Positions 25,277-33,788 of a stretch of 64,000 nt of DNA are shown piece by piece. The translations under genes and the position numbers were made by a program. The stretch comes from an uncultured Lachnospiraceae bacterium (lineage in GTDB: Bacteria; Bacillota; Clostridia; Lachnospirales; Lachnospiraceae). The notes under the pieces are model-generated. The model was not told where the DNA came from. It saw only the letters and a program-made list of their open reading frames with translations, and made no database searches. The stretch lies in assembly GCA_903789615.1 (NCBI GenBank), contig CAIFEV010000004.1, forward strand, positions 62,001-126,000, read 5' to 3'. Position 1 is the first letter of the stretch. Every line of letters starts with the position of its first letter.

Positions 25277-26443
25277 TCAGTAAGTGCTGTCCATATCCGC
25301 GTTCGTGGACTCGGCTACGTGCTCTTTCTTTGCCGAATGCGCGCGCTTTTCATTCAGAAGGTTCAGGAAAAGATCCTCATCGAACGGAATCTCCACGGGC
25401 TGCTTCAGCCAGGCCGAGAGATGCATCGCGTTGGAAAGCGTCAGGCCCCGTATCCCTTCTCTTCCGTCTGCCACCAGCGGCGCGCCGTGAAGAATATGAT
25501 CGGCAAATGCCTGCAGAACTCCGTTGTGCTGCGGATTGTCTTTGCTGAGTTCAAAGTGCACTTCGTGCCCCGACGGCTTCTTAAATCCTTCCGTCGCCTC
25601 AAAGCAGTACTTGCGCTCATTTTCGTCCAGCTCATATACATACAGCTTGTCGTGCTCGACGATGATCTGCGCCTTCTCGAGGTCTACCTCAAAACGGTTG
25701 TCGCCCGGCGCGTCTCCCGTCGATGTGATGAATACGCCCGTTGCGCCGTTCGGGAATTCCATGAAGCAGGTCACATCATCTTCCACTTCGATGTTGTGCC
25801 ATTTGCCTTCGTACATGAAAGCCTGAACTTTACTGGGAAGTCCGCAGATCCACTGCAGCAGATCCAGCTGGTGCGGGCACTGATTGAGGAGTACGCCGCC
25901 GCCCTCTCCGTTCCACGTAGCGCGCCAGTCTCCCGAATCATAATACTGCTGCGTCCTGTACCAGTCCGTTATAATCCAGTTCACGCGCTTGATGGCGCCG
26001 TACTGTCCGCTCGTCACAAGCTCGTGCATCTTGATGTACAGCGGATTCGTGCGCTGGTTAAACATCATGGCGAATGTCACGTCCGGATGCCTGTCGGCCG
26101 CCGCGATCTCCTCGCGGACCTGCTTTGTGTACACGCCCGCCGGCTTTTCAGACATGACATCAAGGCCCTTCTCCATCGCCCGTATAGCAAATCCCGGATG
26201 ATCGTAATGCGGAACCGCAATCAGAACCGCCGTCACATTCGGATCTTCCATCAGCTGTGTCTCATTCTCGTAAATGGCAACGTTCGCCGGAAGATTCTCC
26301 TTCGCCCACTCGCGGCGGCTGCTCTTCTTGTCAGCCACAGCAACAAGGCGCATGCCCCGGATATCGCCTCTGGCGATGCGCGTGGCATGAGACGATCCCA
26401 TGTTTCCGATACCGATGATGCCGATTCTCACTTCTTCGCTCAT
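25277..26443 (-). CDS. Gfo/Idh/MocA-family oxidoreductase
   Basis: NAD(P)-dependent sugar or cyclitol dehydrogenase. The 388 residues open with a Rossmann motif (IGIIGIGNMGSSHA), have the conserved EKPAGVY near residue 100 that supplies the catalytic-site Lys, and a C-terminal alpha/beta dimer domain with GGGVLLNQCPHQLDLLQW. The substrate cannot be read from the sequence. Its ATG directly follows the TAA of the upstream isomerase gene, so the two are coupled; such pairs oxidise and isomerise sugars or inositols. No transporter is next to them. Confidence 0.88.
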   Translation of the reverse strand: MSEEVRIGIIGIGNMGSSHATRIARGDIRGMRLVAVADKKSSRREWAKENLPANVAIYENETQLMEDPNVTAVLIAVPHYDHPGFAIRAMEKGLDVMSEKPAGVYTKQVREEIAAADRHPDVTFAMMFNQRTNPLYIKMHELVTSGQYGAIKRVNWIITDWYRTQQYYDSGDWRATWNGEGGGVLLNQCPHQLDLLQWICGLPSKVQAFMYEGKWHNIEVEDDVTCFMEFPNGATGVFITSTGDAPGDNRFEVDLEKAQIIVEHDKLYVYELDENERKYCFEATEGFKKPSGHEVHFELSKDNPQHNGVLQAFADHILHGAPLVADGREGIRGLTLSNAMHLSAWLKQPVEIPFDEDLFLNLLNEKRAHSAKKEHVAESTNADMDSTY

Positions 26444-27316
26444 TTATCTGTCCTCTCCATATCCGCAGCCGGCCAGAATGTCCCGGAGCGCGCCGCATGC
26501 AGCGTCAAACGCCTCGTCATTCGTCCGGTACTGATAAACTCCGCCGATCATGCTCTTCGCACCTTCCTGTTCAAGTCCCTTGAGACTTCCGAACACCTTC
26601 AGATGCGGTTCCACCGTAAACTCTCTTCCGCCCTGCGCCAGATATTCTTTCACGATCTCCGGAACATGGCCCTCGCCCCTGCCGGCCGGCACAACCCGCA
26701 TATCGGAAAAAGCGTCTTTTATATGCATATAGAAAATATGACTTTTCAGCATCTCCCAGGCAGGAAGCGTTTCCTGACCGGACTGAACGAAGTTGGCCGG
26801 ATCAAATACACCGCGGATTCTCGGAATACTTGTAAGGATATCATAGCAACGGGTCGCGATGTCGCCGTAGATCCCCTTTTCGTTCTCATGACACAGCACA
26901 ATGTCTTCCGCCCCGGCGATGTCAGCCATTTTATTCAGGCGCTCCAGCACCTCGCCGCGGTACTGTTCCGGCTTGTCCCCCTCCGGATAATAGAACGAAA
27001 ACATGCGGATGTACTTCGTGTCCAGGATATGTGCGATCTCAATCGTCCGGCGGAGCTTTTCCAGATGCTCCTCCCAGTTGTCCGTCACGATGTTGATTTT
27101 TCCGATCGGCGATCCGATCGACCATACCTTCAGTCCGGCGTCATCCAGCTTCTTCTTCACGGTTCTGGCCGTACCGTCCGAAATCTCCGTCACGTTCACG
27201 CCGTCGACGCCCCGGATCTCCAATCCCTGAAGACCGTTCCGCAGGCAGGCTTTAATCTGCCCGTCGATCATGGGAGAGGCTTCATCGGCAAATGCATTCA
27301 GATTCAGCTTTTCCAT
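26444..27316 (-). CDS. Sugar phosphate isomerase/epimerase (TIM-barrel)
   Basis: Xylose-isomerase-like/AP endonuclease 2 TIM-barrel protein of 290 residues, starting NLNAFADEASPMIDGQI. Metal-ligand segments typical of the family are seen: LCHENEKGIYGD, GVFDPANFVQ, YMHIKDA and FTVEPH. It probably isomerises or epimerises a sugar or keto-inositol that the cotranscribed Gfo/Idh/MocA enzyme produces or uses. An AGGAGG site precedes the ATG, and a perfect TATAAT lies about 30 bases upstream. Confidence 0.85.
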   Translation of the reverse strand: MEKLNLNAFADEASPMIDGQIKACLRNGLQGLEIRGVDGVNVTEISDGTARTVKKKLDDAGLKVWSIGSPIGKINIVTDNWEEHLEKLRRTIEIAHILDTKYIRMFSFYYPEGDKPEQYRGEVLERLNKMADIAGAEDIVLCHENEKGIYGDIATRCYDILTSIPRIRGVFDPANFVQSGQETLPAWEMLKSHIFYMHIKDAFSDMRVVPAGRGEGHVPEIVKEYLAQGGREFTVEPHLKVFGSLKGLEQEGAKSMIGGVYQYRTNDEAFDAACGALRDILAGCGYGEDR

Positions 27317-27345
27317 TTTTTCCTCCTGTAACCTGATATGGCCTC

Positions 27346-27351
27346 ATTATA
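27346..27351 (-). promoter_or_regulatory. -10 box of the isomerase-oxidoreductase operon
   Basis: A perfect TATAAT on the minus strand, 30 bases before the isomerase start. No good -35 is present at the right distance, so an activator may be needed. Confidence 0.45.
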
Positions 27352-27415
27352 CAATAAAAACTGCCGTGGAAAATGTGGAATATCGCAAAAAATATGTCTA
27401 TTTTACACAAAGCAT

Positions 27416-27466
27416 CAAAAAGGCCGCCGCCCTTCCTGCCGTTTCCGGCACAAAGAGCAGCAGCCT
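27416..27466 (-). terminator. Long-stem terminator after the heptad-repeat gene
   Basis: On the minus strand a 14-base arm (27466 down to 27453) pairs with 27434-27421 using several G-U pairs. A second stem TGCCG/CGGCA capped by a GAAA tetraloop sits inside, and TTTTT follows. It lies 21 bases past the stop of the repeat protein. Confidence 0.8.
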
Positions 27467-27487
27467 CTGCTTCACAGGCTTCCGTTA

Positions 27488-30400
27488 TCAGTTGTTATCA
27501 CCGATGCTGTCCGTCGAGATTATAAACTTCACACTTCCGTCCATGTCTTTGGAAATACCGCTGTAGTTCTTGTACGACAGCTCATCGCCGGTCACGGCTT
27601 TTAGTCTGTCCGTGAGATCGCTGACATCATCCAGTGTATTTATAAGCGAATCCGTAAGCTTGTTGATCGCCTCTTCCGAATACTTCTTCATGCCTTCGGC
27701 AAGTTCGTCAGCACCGTCACTTAACTGGCTGATACCGTCCTTTACCTGCGAACTTCCGTCGGCGAGGGTGTCGGTGCCATCCGACAGCTGACTCATACCG
27801 TCCCTCAGCGCCGCGTTGTTGGCAGTAATCTGATTCAGTCCGTCAACAAGCTGTCCGGCACCGGCATCAAGCTGTCCGGCACCATCGGCCAGTGCATTGG
27901 CACCGGCAGCGGCCGCTGCCACGCCGTCTGTGTATGCATAGATGCCGTCTCTCAGGCTGCCCGTTCCGCTCTTTGTCTGTGCCAGACCATCAGCCAGCTG
28001 ACCTGCACCGTCTGCCGCACTCGCAACGCCCTGATTCAGAGTGTTTGAGCTGGCAGAAAGCTGTGCCGTTCCGGCTGCAAGCTGTGCGATTCCCTGGGTC
28101 AGAACTTCCGAGCCTGATGCGAGGGTATTTGCGCCGTCAACCAGAGTCCGGCTGTTCTTCGTCAGTGTCTGAAGTCCTTCGCTTATCTGCTGCGCAGCCG
28201 CCCCGGCCTGCTTTGTTCCGTCTGCAAGCGATGCGGCTCCGTCACGCAGCGCCTTCGACTGTCCCGAGAGCTGCGATGCGCCGGCATTTGCCTTCTGTAC
28301 ACCGTCTATAGCCTTGTCAAGGCCTGCATTCACCTTATCAGCGCCGTCAGACAGGTTCTTTGCGCCGTCTGTCAGGCTGTTATAACTCTCACTCAGCTTT
28401 GCAGCGCCGTCGGTCAGCGATGTAAGGCTGTCAGACAGTCCTGTCTGAACACTCTCCAGGTCTTCCTTTCCCTTTTTAATCTGAGTTCCGGCGTCATCCA
28501 CTTGCTTCTGGATGCTGTCCAGGGACGAACTTGTTTTCCCGACTTCATCCGCAGCACTTGAAAGCTCTGATGAAAGCGTGGAAGCACTGTTCTGAAGGGT
28601 CAAAAGAGTACCGCTGTACCCGGAAGCCGTGCCGTTTGCCGCAGTTGTCGCAGCCGTGTCGAACGCTGGTTTTACCGCTTCCATCACTTTGGCTTTCTGC
28701 TCATCTGTGAGTCCGCTTATACTGTTCACGTACTGCTGTGCGGCGGAAACACCGGCATTTTTACCAGCCGCGGCTGCGGCGGAAGCAATCGTGCTGCCAT
28801 TCTGATTCAGCTGGCTTAAGCCGCCGGCGATCTGCCCGGCCCCGGAAGCAGCACTGGTAAGAGAGCTCTGAAGCGTGGAAAGGCTGGTCTTTGACTGCGT
28901 CAGAAGTCCTGCCGCATTCTGCTGTGCCCCGCTGAGGTCTGTAAGCGCAGTTGATATCTCCGAAACGCCTTTCTTAGCCGACTCCGCCGTGGCGCTCATC
29001 GAATCCGCCGCACTCTTCATGCCGCCGGCCGCCTGCTGCACGCCGGAAGCCAGGGCGGAAACGCCGGAGGTGAGGCTTGTCACCCCGCTTTTAAGTGCCG
29101 GAAGGCCGGTAGTGTCATCAGCCAGTGCCACAGTGCCTGCCGCCAGCTTATCTGTCCCGGCCGTGTAGGCGTCAACGCCGTTTTTCAGGCTCTCAGCCCC
29201 GGATGTAAGCGACTGGGTGGTGTCACTGCCGGTGTTCATCGCGGCAGAGAGCTGGCTTGCGCCGGAAGCAAGTCTGCCGGCACCGTCCGTGTAATCCGAA
29301 ACGCCCTGCGCAAGTTTGTCCGTCTCATCCGGAAGATTTTCCGTTGCACTCTTAAGCTGCTGTGCCCCGGCATTCACTGCATCCGCGCCAGATGTGTAAG
29401 CTATCACACCGCCCGTGAGACCTGTCGTGTCGGTTGCGGACAGTCCGTAGAAAAGTTCCCGTGCACCATTTAGAAGCCTGTCGGCGCCCTCATCCAGCTG
29501 GCTGCTGCCGCTTTTCAGTGCGTCGGAATTGGACGCAAGCGTGTTCATGCCGTCCGCCAGTTCGCCCGAACCGGAAACGGCCTGTGCCGTTCCGTCTGCG
29601 AGCTGCGCTGCGCCGTCCGCCGCCTGGGAAACACCGTCCGTGTACTGGCTGACGCCGTCCTGTGCGCTCTTCGCGCCGTCTCTCAGCTCGCTGATGCCGT
29701 CATCAAGCTCCCCGTAGCTGTCTGCGAGCGTCTGCGTGCCGTCGGCAAGAGTCTGACTCCCGTCGACAAGCTGCGCCGTCGCATCCTCAAGCTCGGTTAT
29801 CTTGTCGCGAACCGTGTCAAGCGAATCGGCGTCGCTAAGATCTACATCTTCAAACAGGTTGTCCATCGCGACCGTATACGTCGAGCCGAGCGAGAAGTCC
29901 GTGACATCCGCCGTGATCGTAACCGTCTCCGGAAGATCAATATCTTTCAGCCTGTCTGTCAGGCTCCTCGCCTGATCCGAAAAATCACCGGCCCCGTCTG
30001 CCGCCGTCTCGGCCCTGTCCTTTATCTCCGTCAGGTCCAGCGTGTCCGCCAGTCCCGGAGCACCGTACCCGAGCACGATGCTGCGGCTGCCGTCATTGAG
30101 TACCCTTCCGTTGTCAATCGTGACATTCGAGAATTTGTCAGAAGGAAGGATAAGCCCTGTCATCATGACAAATGGCGTGCTCATATCCACATCTTTGCCG
30201 CCGACTCTGACTGTTCTTTTCGAATTGTTCGAATACCCGATTTTGATGGTTACCTTGCCGCTCTTTCCGGCCAGATCCGAAGCAGAGATTTCCTTTCCGT
30301 CGAGGTAATACGTGAATTTCACGCCGACCGGCAGTTCCTTGTCTGACTTGCCCTGATAGAAGATATCACTGCCCTGTGCGTTCCAGGTCATTGCGTCTCC

Positions 30401-30694
30401 GCTTCCGCTGTATGTCTCGTCTCCCTTGGTGTTCTGAATATCCTTCAGATCGGAGGAGTCCGAAACCGCTCCGGTTCCCACGCCGCTCAGCTGATCGGAG
30501 ACCGTGATGTCAGATGTCCTGCCGCTTGCGTCCGCATTCACGTAGACGGTCTCATCCTTGGTCACCGTGGCATCACCCGTATCTGAAGCCAGAACCGGCA
30601 CAGCGCCGGCTCCGATTCCAACCAGTGCGGCCATTCCGACGGCCGCTGCCTTTTCGGCTGTATTCTTCACAAGAAGTTTTTTATTTCTGTTCAT
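27488..30694 (-). CDS. Giant secreted xxxLxxG heptad-repeat protein
   Basis: A 1068-residue exported protein. Residues 1-37 are a signal peptide (basic start MNRNKKLLVKN, hydrophobic AAAVGMAALVGIGAGAVPVLA). To about residue 290 there is a beta-rich domain (VKFTYYLDGKEIS, GKVTIKIGYSNN). The rest is mostly seven-residue units with Leu and Gly fixed, such as LADGTQTLADSYGELDDG, the X-X-X-Leu-X-X-Gly type found in YhgE/Pip and EsaA-like proteins. Unlike those it has no C-terminal membrane segments, so it looks like a free or transporter-held rod. The ATG at 30694 with a GAGG site is chosen over the TTG at 30718. It lies 20 bases after the MMPL gene, in one operon. Function unknown. Confidence 0.8.
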   Translation of the reverse strand: MNRNKKLLVKNTAEKAAAVGMAALVGIGAGAVPVLASDTGDATVTKDETVYVNADASGRTSDITVSDQLSGVGTGAVSDSSDLKDIQNTKGDETYSGSGDAMTWNAQGSDIFYQGKSDKELPVGVKFTYYLDGKEISASDLAGKSGKVTIKIGYSNNSKRTVRVGGKDVDMSTPFVMMTGLILPSDKFSNVTIDNGRVLNDGSRSIVLGYGAPGLADTLDLTEIKDRAETAADGAGDFSDQARSLTDRLKDIDLPETVTITADVTDFSLGSTYTVAMDNLFEDVDLSDADSLDTVRDKITELEDATAQLVDGSQTLADGTQTLADSYGELDDGISELRDGAKSAQDGVSQYTDGVSQAADGAAQLADGTAQAVSGSGELADGMNTLASNSDALKSGSSQLDEGADRLLNGARELFYGLSATDTTGLTGGVIAYTSGADAVNAGAQQLKSATENLPDETDKLAQGVSDYTDGAGRLASGASQLSAAMNTGSDTTQSLTSGAESLKNGVDAYTAGTDKLAAGTVALADDTTGLPALKSGVTSLTSGVSALASGVQQAAGGMKSAADSMSATAESAKKGVSEISTALTDLSGAQQNAAGLLTQSKTSLSTLQSSLTSAASGAGQIAGGLSQLNQNGSTIASAAAAAGKNAGVSAAQQYVNSISGLTDEQKAKVMEAVKPAFDTAATTAANGTASGYSGTLLTLQNSASTLSSELSSAADEVGKTSSSLDSIQKQVDDAGTQIKKGKEDLESVQTGLSDSLTSLTDGAAKLSESYNSLTDGAKNLSDGADKVNAGLDKAIDGVQKANAGASQLSGQSKALRDGAASLADGTKQAGAAAQQISEGLQTLTKNSRTLVDGANTLASGSEVLTQGIAQLAAGTAQLSASSNTLNQGVASAADGAGQLADGLAQTKSGTGSLRDGIYAYTDGVAAAAAGANALADGAGQLDAGAGQLVDGLNQITANNAALRDGMSQLSDGTDTLADGSSQVKDGISQLSDGADELAEGMKKYSEEAINKLTDSLINTLDDVSDLTDRLKAVTGDELSYKNYSGISKDMDGSVKFIISTDSIGDNN

Positions 30695-30714
30695 AACCCG
30701 TACCTCATCCTTTC

Positions 30715-32859
30715 TCAACCGTTGTTACCGTCTATATGAGTTTCAGACGCCGTCATCGCCGGTGCAGGCGCTGCCTTTTCTTTTCCTTTACCGCCCTTCC
30801 CCAGGAAGTGCCAGGATGTGTGCTCGATCAGGCCGCCGAAAATCTTCAGCATGCCCGGCAGAATGAAGATCACGACAACCGTGCTGATCAGGGCGCCGCG
30901 GGCAAGCATCAGGCACATCGAGTGAATGACGTCGATGTTGGAGTACATTGCAACTCCGAAGGTCGCGGCGAAGAAGGAAATGCCGCTGGTAATGATGGAG
31001 CCCATGCTCGTGCGGTGTGCGATCTGAATGGCTGTGTTCCGGTCTTTTCCTCTCTGCCGCTCTTTCTGGTACCGGCTCGTCATCAGGATTGCGTAGTCGA
31101 CCGTCGATCCGAGCTGAACGGTGCCCAGGATAATGCTGGCGACGAACACAATCGACGTATTCGTGAAGTACGGAATCGACATGTTGATGATGATGGCCGA
31201 CTCAATGACCAGTTCCAGGATGACCGGCAGGCTCACGGAGCGGAACAAAAGCAGGATAATCACGAAAATGATGCCCAGCGACGCGGTGTTGACGTGAATG
31301 AAGTCAACATTGGTCACCTCGACCAGGTCATGTGTCATCGGAGCCTCGCCCACGAGCAGTGCATTTGCGTCGTACTGCTTTATGATGCTGTTGAGCTTCT
31401 CGACCTGTGCGTTTGCCTCATCCGATCCCACATAGTAGCCGGTTCCCACGAAACACATCTCATATTTGTCGGACTGCAGCATATTGCGGACCTTAAGCGG
31501 AACCATGGAATCCGGAACGTTGCTGCCGACAAGTGAATTCAAGCCGATGCAGTAGTTGACGCCGTCGACACCTTCCAAGTCAGAGAGCATATCGGCCTTC
31601 TCTTTGGCCGGCATGTTCTTGTCAAACAAAACCATGTCAATCGTGGTGCTCCCGAAATCGTCCTCAACCTTTTTGAAGCCTATCCGGGACGGCAGATCCG
31701 ACGGAAGCGACCCGGAAAGATCATAGTAGTTCTGCACATGATTGTTGCCGTAAACTGCCGGCACCAAAATGATGCAGAAGAGAACGATCCAGAGCCTGTA
31801 ATGCTTCGTGATAAAATTCGATGCTTTGTCAAGCTTCCCCATGAGCGGCTTGTGTTTTGTCTTCTCAATCGCCTTGTCAAAGAACAGAACCAGCGACGGA
31901 AGGATTGTCACGCAGGAGAGTACGCCGAACAGAACGCCCTTGGCCATAACCAGGCCGAGGTCAAGACCCAGCGTGAAGCTCATGAAGCACAGCGCGATGA
32001 AACCGGCAATGGTTGTCACGGAACTTCCGATGATGGATTTGAATGTATTGGCGATTGCGTGTCCCATGGCGCGGTTGTTGTCACCCGGGAAGCGCAGCTT
32101 GTTCTCGCGGTAGCTGCCCAGCAGGAAGATGGAATAGTCCATGGTGACAGCCAGCTGAAGAACCGCCGCAATTGCCTTTGTGATGTAGGAAATCGATCCG
32201 AACATCACGTTCGTGCCCATGTTGTAGACAACGGCAAATGCGATGTCCAGCAGAAACAGAAACGGTACGGCAAAGGAATCCGTCAGAAGCAGCATCGCAA
32301 TGAGACTCATGAGCACCGCGATCCCGACGTAGATCGGGAGCTCCTGATCGGTCAGGTCCTTCAGGTCATTCATGACGGAAGGAATCCCGTTGATGTAGCA
32401 GTCAGAATCCAGAACGCCGCGGATCTGCTGCTCCGCCGCCAGTGTACTGTCCGCGGATGATGTATTGTCAAGCAGCACCAGCATCATCGTCGCGTCGCCG
32501 TTAAAGAACCTGGTCCGGAGATTTTCCGGAATCATCTGTACCGGCAGATTGATGTCTGCCACGTCGTCATACCAGAGCACATCCTTTACGTGGGGAATCG
32601 CCTCGATGTCCTGCTCCAGTTTTGCCACATCCTTCAGACTCTTGTTCTCGACGACGACCATCGAGAACGCCCCCATGCCGTACTGATCCACGACGATGTT
32701 CTGCCCCTGGACTGTGTCCAGATTTTCCGGCAGATACGTCAGCAGGTCGTAGTTCGTTCTGGTACTCTTGAACCCGAAGTACGACGGGATCAGAAGAAGC
32801 ACGGCGAGGACCAGAATCAGAATTCTGTTCTTCGCGATCCATTTCCCGACCTTAACCAC
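30715..32859 (-). CDS. MMPL-family RND transporter
   Basis: Large membrane transporter of the RND superfamily, of the MMPL/YdfJ type that exports lipids, glycolipids or drugs by proton motive force. The 714 residues repeat the plan twice: one membrane helix, a large outside domain, then a block of five helices (about 170-330 and 530-690), with characteristic AITMDYSIFLLGSY-like Asp-Tyr pairs (TMDYSIFLLG, TVDYAILMTSRY) in the fourth helix of each half. A GTG at 32859 with AGGAAGG nine bases before is the likely start. It is the first gene of the operon with the heptad-repeat protein and is divergent from a TetR gene. Confidence 0.88.
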   Translation of the reverse strand: MVKVGKWIAKNRILILVLAVLLLIPSYFGFKSTRTNYDLLTYLPENLDTVQGQNIVVDQYGMGAFSMVVVENKSLKDVAKLEQDIEAIPHVKDVLWYDDVADINLPVQMIPENLRTRFFNGDATMMLVLLDNTSSADSTLAAEQQIRGVLDSDCYINGIPSVMNDLKDLTDQELPIYVGIAVLMSLIAMLLLTDSFAVPFLFLLDIAFAVVYNMGTNVMFGSISYITKAIAAVLQLAVTMDYSIFLLGSYRENKLRFPGDNNRAMGHAIANTFKSIIGSSVTTIAGFIALCFMSFTLGLDLGLVMAKGVLFGVLSCVTILPSLVLFFDKAIEKTKHKPLMGKLDKASNFITKHYRLWIVLFCIILVPAVYGNNHVQNYYDLSGSLPSDLPSRIGFKKVEDDFGSTTIDMVLFDKNMPAKEKADMLSDLEGVDGVNYCIGLNSLVGSNVPDSMVPLKVRNMLQSDKYEMCFVGTGYYVGSDEANAQVEKLNSIIKQYDANALLVGEAPMTHDLVEVTNVDFIHVNTASLGIIFVIILLLFRSVSLPVILELVIESAIIINMSIPYFTNTSIVFVASIILGTVQLGSTVDYAILMTSRYQKERQRGKDRNTAIQIAHRTSMGSIITSGISFFAATFGVAMYSNIDVIHSMCLMLARGALISTVVVIFILPGMLKIFGGLIEHTSWHFLGKGGKGKEKAAPAPAMTASETHIDGNNG

Positions 32860-32921
32860 TTTGCAATGCCTTCCTCTCTTCAAATAATTTATGACTGATG
32901 TTCATTTCTTTGACCCGAGTT

Positions 32922-32950
32922 ATAATATAACAAAAATGACCAAAGTTCAA
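32922..32950 (-). promoter_or_regulatory. Promoter of the MMPL-heptad operon
   Basis: On the minus strand TTGAAC (32945-32950) is 17 bases from TATTAT (32922-32927). Operator copy A (32936-32950) covers the -35, so a repressor there would block it. Confidence 0.6.
32936..32950. promoter_or_regulatory. TetR operator copy A
   Basis: ATGACCAAAGTTCAA matches the reverse complement of copy B (32959-32973) at 11 of 15 positions, including the TGACC half-site. The two centres are 23 bases apart, about two helical turns. A third, weaker half-site (TTGACC) starts at 32910. Confidence 0.5.
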
Positions 32951-32958
32951 TAATAAAT

Positions 32959-32973
32959 TTGACTTTCGGTCAA
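32959..32973. promoter_or_regulatory. TetR operator copy B
   Basis: TTGAC-TTTCG-GTCAA is a perfect palindrome with a five-base centre. It overlaps the -35 of the regulator's own promoter, as expected for autoregulation. Confidence 0.55.
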
Positions 32974-32987
32974 TAATTGTGTAAACT
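32959..32987 (+). promoter_or_regulatory. Promoter of the divergent TetR gene
   Basis: TTGACT (32959-32964), 17 bases, TAAACT (32982-32987), about 80 bases before the TetR start. The leader between contains a small hairpin (GCCGG/CCGGC at 33010-33031). Confidence 0.55.
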
Positions 32988-33067
32988 TTCTATAAATCGA
33001 AGGAGTGATGCCGGGGTATATCAGATCCGGCTGTTAACCGGTTTTGTCCGAAAGGCAACAAATACAA

Positions 33068-33727
33068 ATGGGAAAAGCTGCTCAGAATAAACTCTACAAA
33101 AGAGCTTCTCTTTTAAATCACGCCTATACACTCTTCACCCAGCAGGGTTTCAATAAGACAACCATCTCGGATATCGTACGGGAATCCGGCCTGGCAAAAG
33201 GTACGTTCTATCTGTATTTCAAGGATAAATACGACCTCCGCGACCAGCTCGTTGCGAAAATGTCATCCCAGATTCTTCTGGAAGCTGAGAAGGCGATCGC
33301 TGATGCGCCGGAGAAGCCGGATTCTGCGGAAGGGTATCTGTTTTCGCTGGTTGACTACATCCTGTATCACCTGCAGCAGAATAAGATGCTTCTCAATTTC
33401 ATCTCCAAGAATCTGTCGTGGGGTGTCTTTGAGCACGCATTCGAGATGGCCGACAAAAATGACACCAATAATTTCAACAAGATCTATCAGAACTTTCTGG
33501 CTGCTCTGCAGGCAAGCCATTACAATTGCGACACGCCGGAGCTTCTGCTTTTCACAATCATCGAGCTTGTGAATTCCACGGGCTACAGCACGATCATGTA
33601 TGAGACCCCCTGTACACTGGACGAATATCTGCCGCATCTTCACCGCTGCATACACTCGATCCTGGAATCCTACCGGGTTAAACCTTCAGAAAAAAAGAAA
33701 TTCGAAAAAGAAAGCGCCGCACCATAA
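33068..33727 (+). CDS. TetR-family regulator of the MMPL operon
   Basis: Repressor of about 219 residues with the helix-turn-helix TTISDIVRESGLAKGTFY and the following LYFKDKYDLRD. The C-terminal domain is all-helical with SKNLSWGVFEHAFEM, similar to regulators placed beside MMPL transporters. It is divergent from the transporter operon, with two palindromic operators covering both promoters, so it should repress itself and the transporter until it binds an unknown, perhaps lipid-like, ligand. The ATG at 33068 is used; a TTG at 33044 in the same frame is an alternative. Confidence 0.85.
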   Translation: MGKAAQNKLYKRASLLNHAYTLFTQQGFNKTTISDIVRESGLAKGTFYLYFKDKYDLRDQLVAKMSSQILLEAEKAIADAPEKPDSAEGYLFSLVDYILYHLQQNKMLLNFISKNLSWGVFEHAFEMADKNDTNNFNKIYQNFLAALQASHYNCDTPELLLFTIIELVNSTGYSTIMYETPCTLDEYLPHLHRCIHSILESYRVKPSEKKKFEKESAAP

Positions 33728-33740
33728 CCGGCGGAAAGCA

Positions 33741-33788
33741 AAATCAGCCGGATGAAGTCTTTAGCTGACTTCATCCGGCTGATTTTTC
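33741..33788. terminator. Bidirectional terminator with a 19-bp perfect stem
   Basis: Arms 33741-33759 and 33767-33785 are exact complements around a seven-base loop and end in T runs on both strands. It serves the TetR gene (plus) and the SGNH hydrolase gene (minus), whose stops lie on either side. Confidence 0.95.

Noticed and set aside
25319-27331. 670-codon plus-strand frame opposite the oxidoreductase and isomerase genes
   Set aside because: It spans two real genes on the other strand, has no domain and an implausible Arg/His-rich composition.
27488-30694. DNA that looks like a long tandem repeat or satellite array
   Set aside because: The repetition is at protein level (heptads) in one intact reading frame with a signal peptide; spacing varies in the DNA, and there are no CRISPR-like spacers.
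33008-33037. Nine-codon leader peptide before the TetR gene
   Set aside because: An ATG follows GGAG by only two bases and the peptide has no regulatory pattern; chance is likely.
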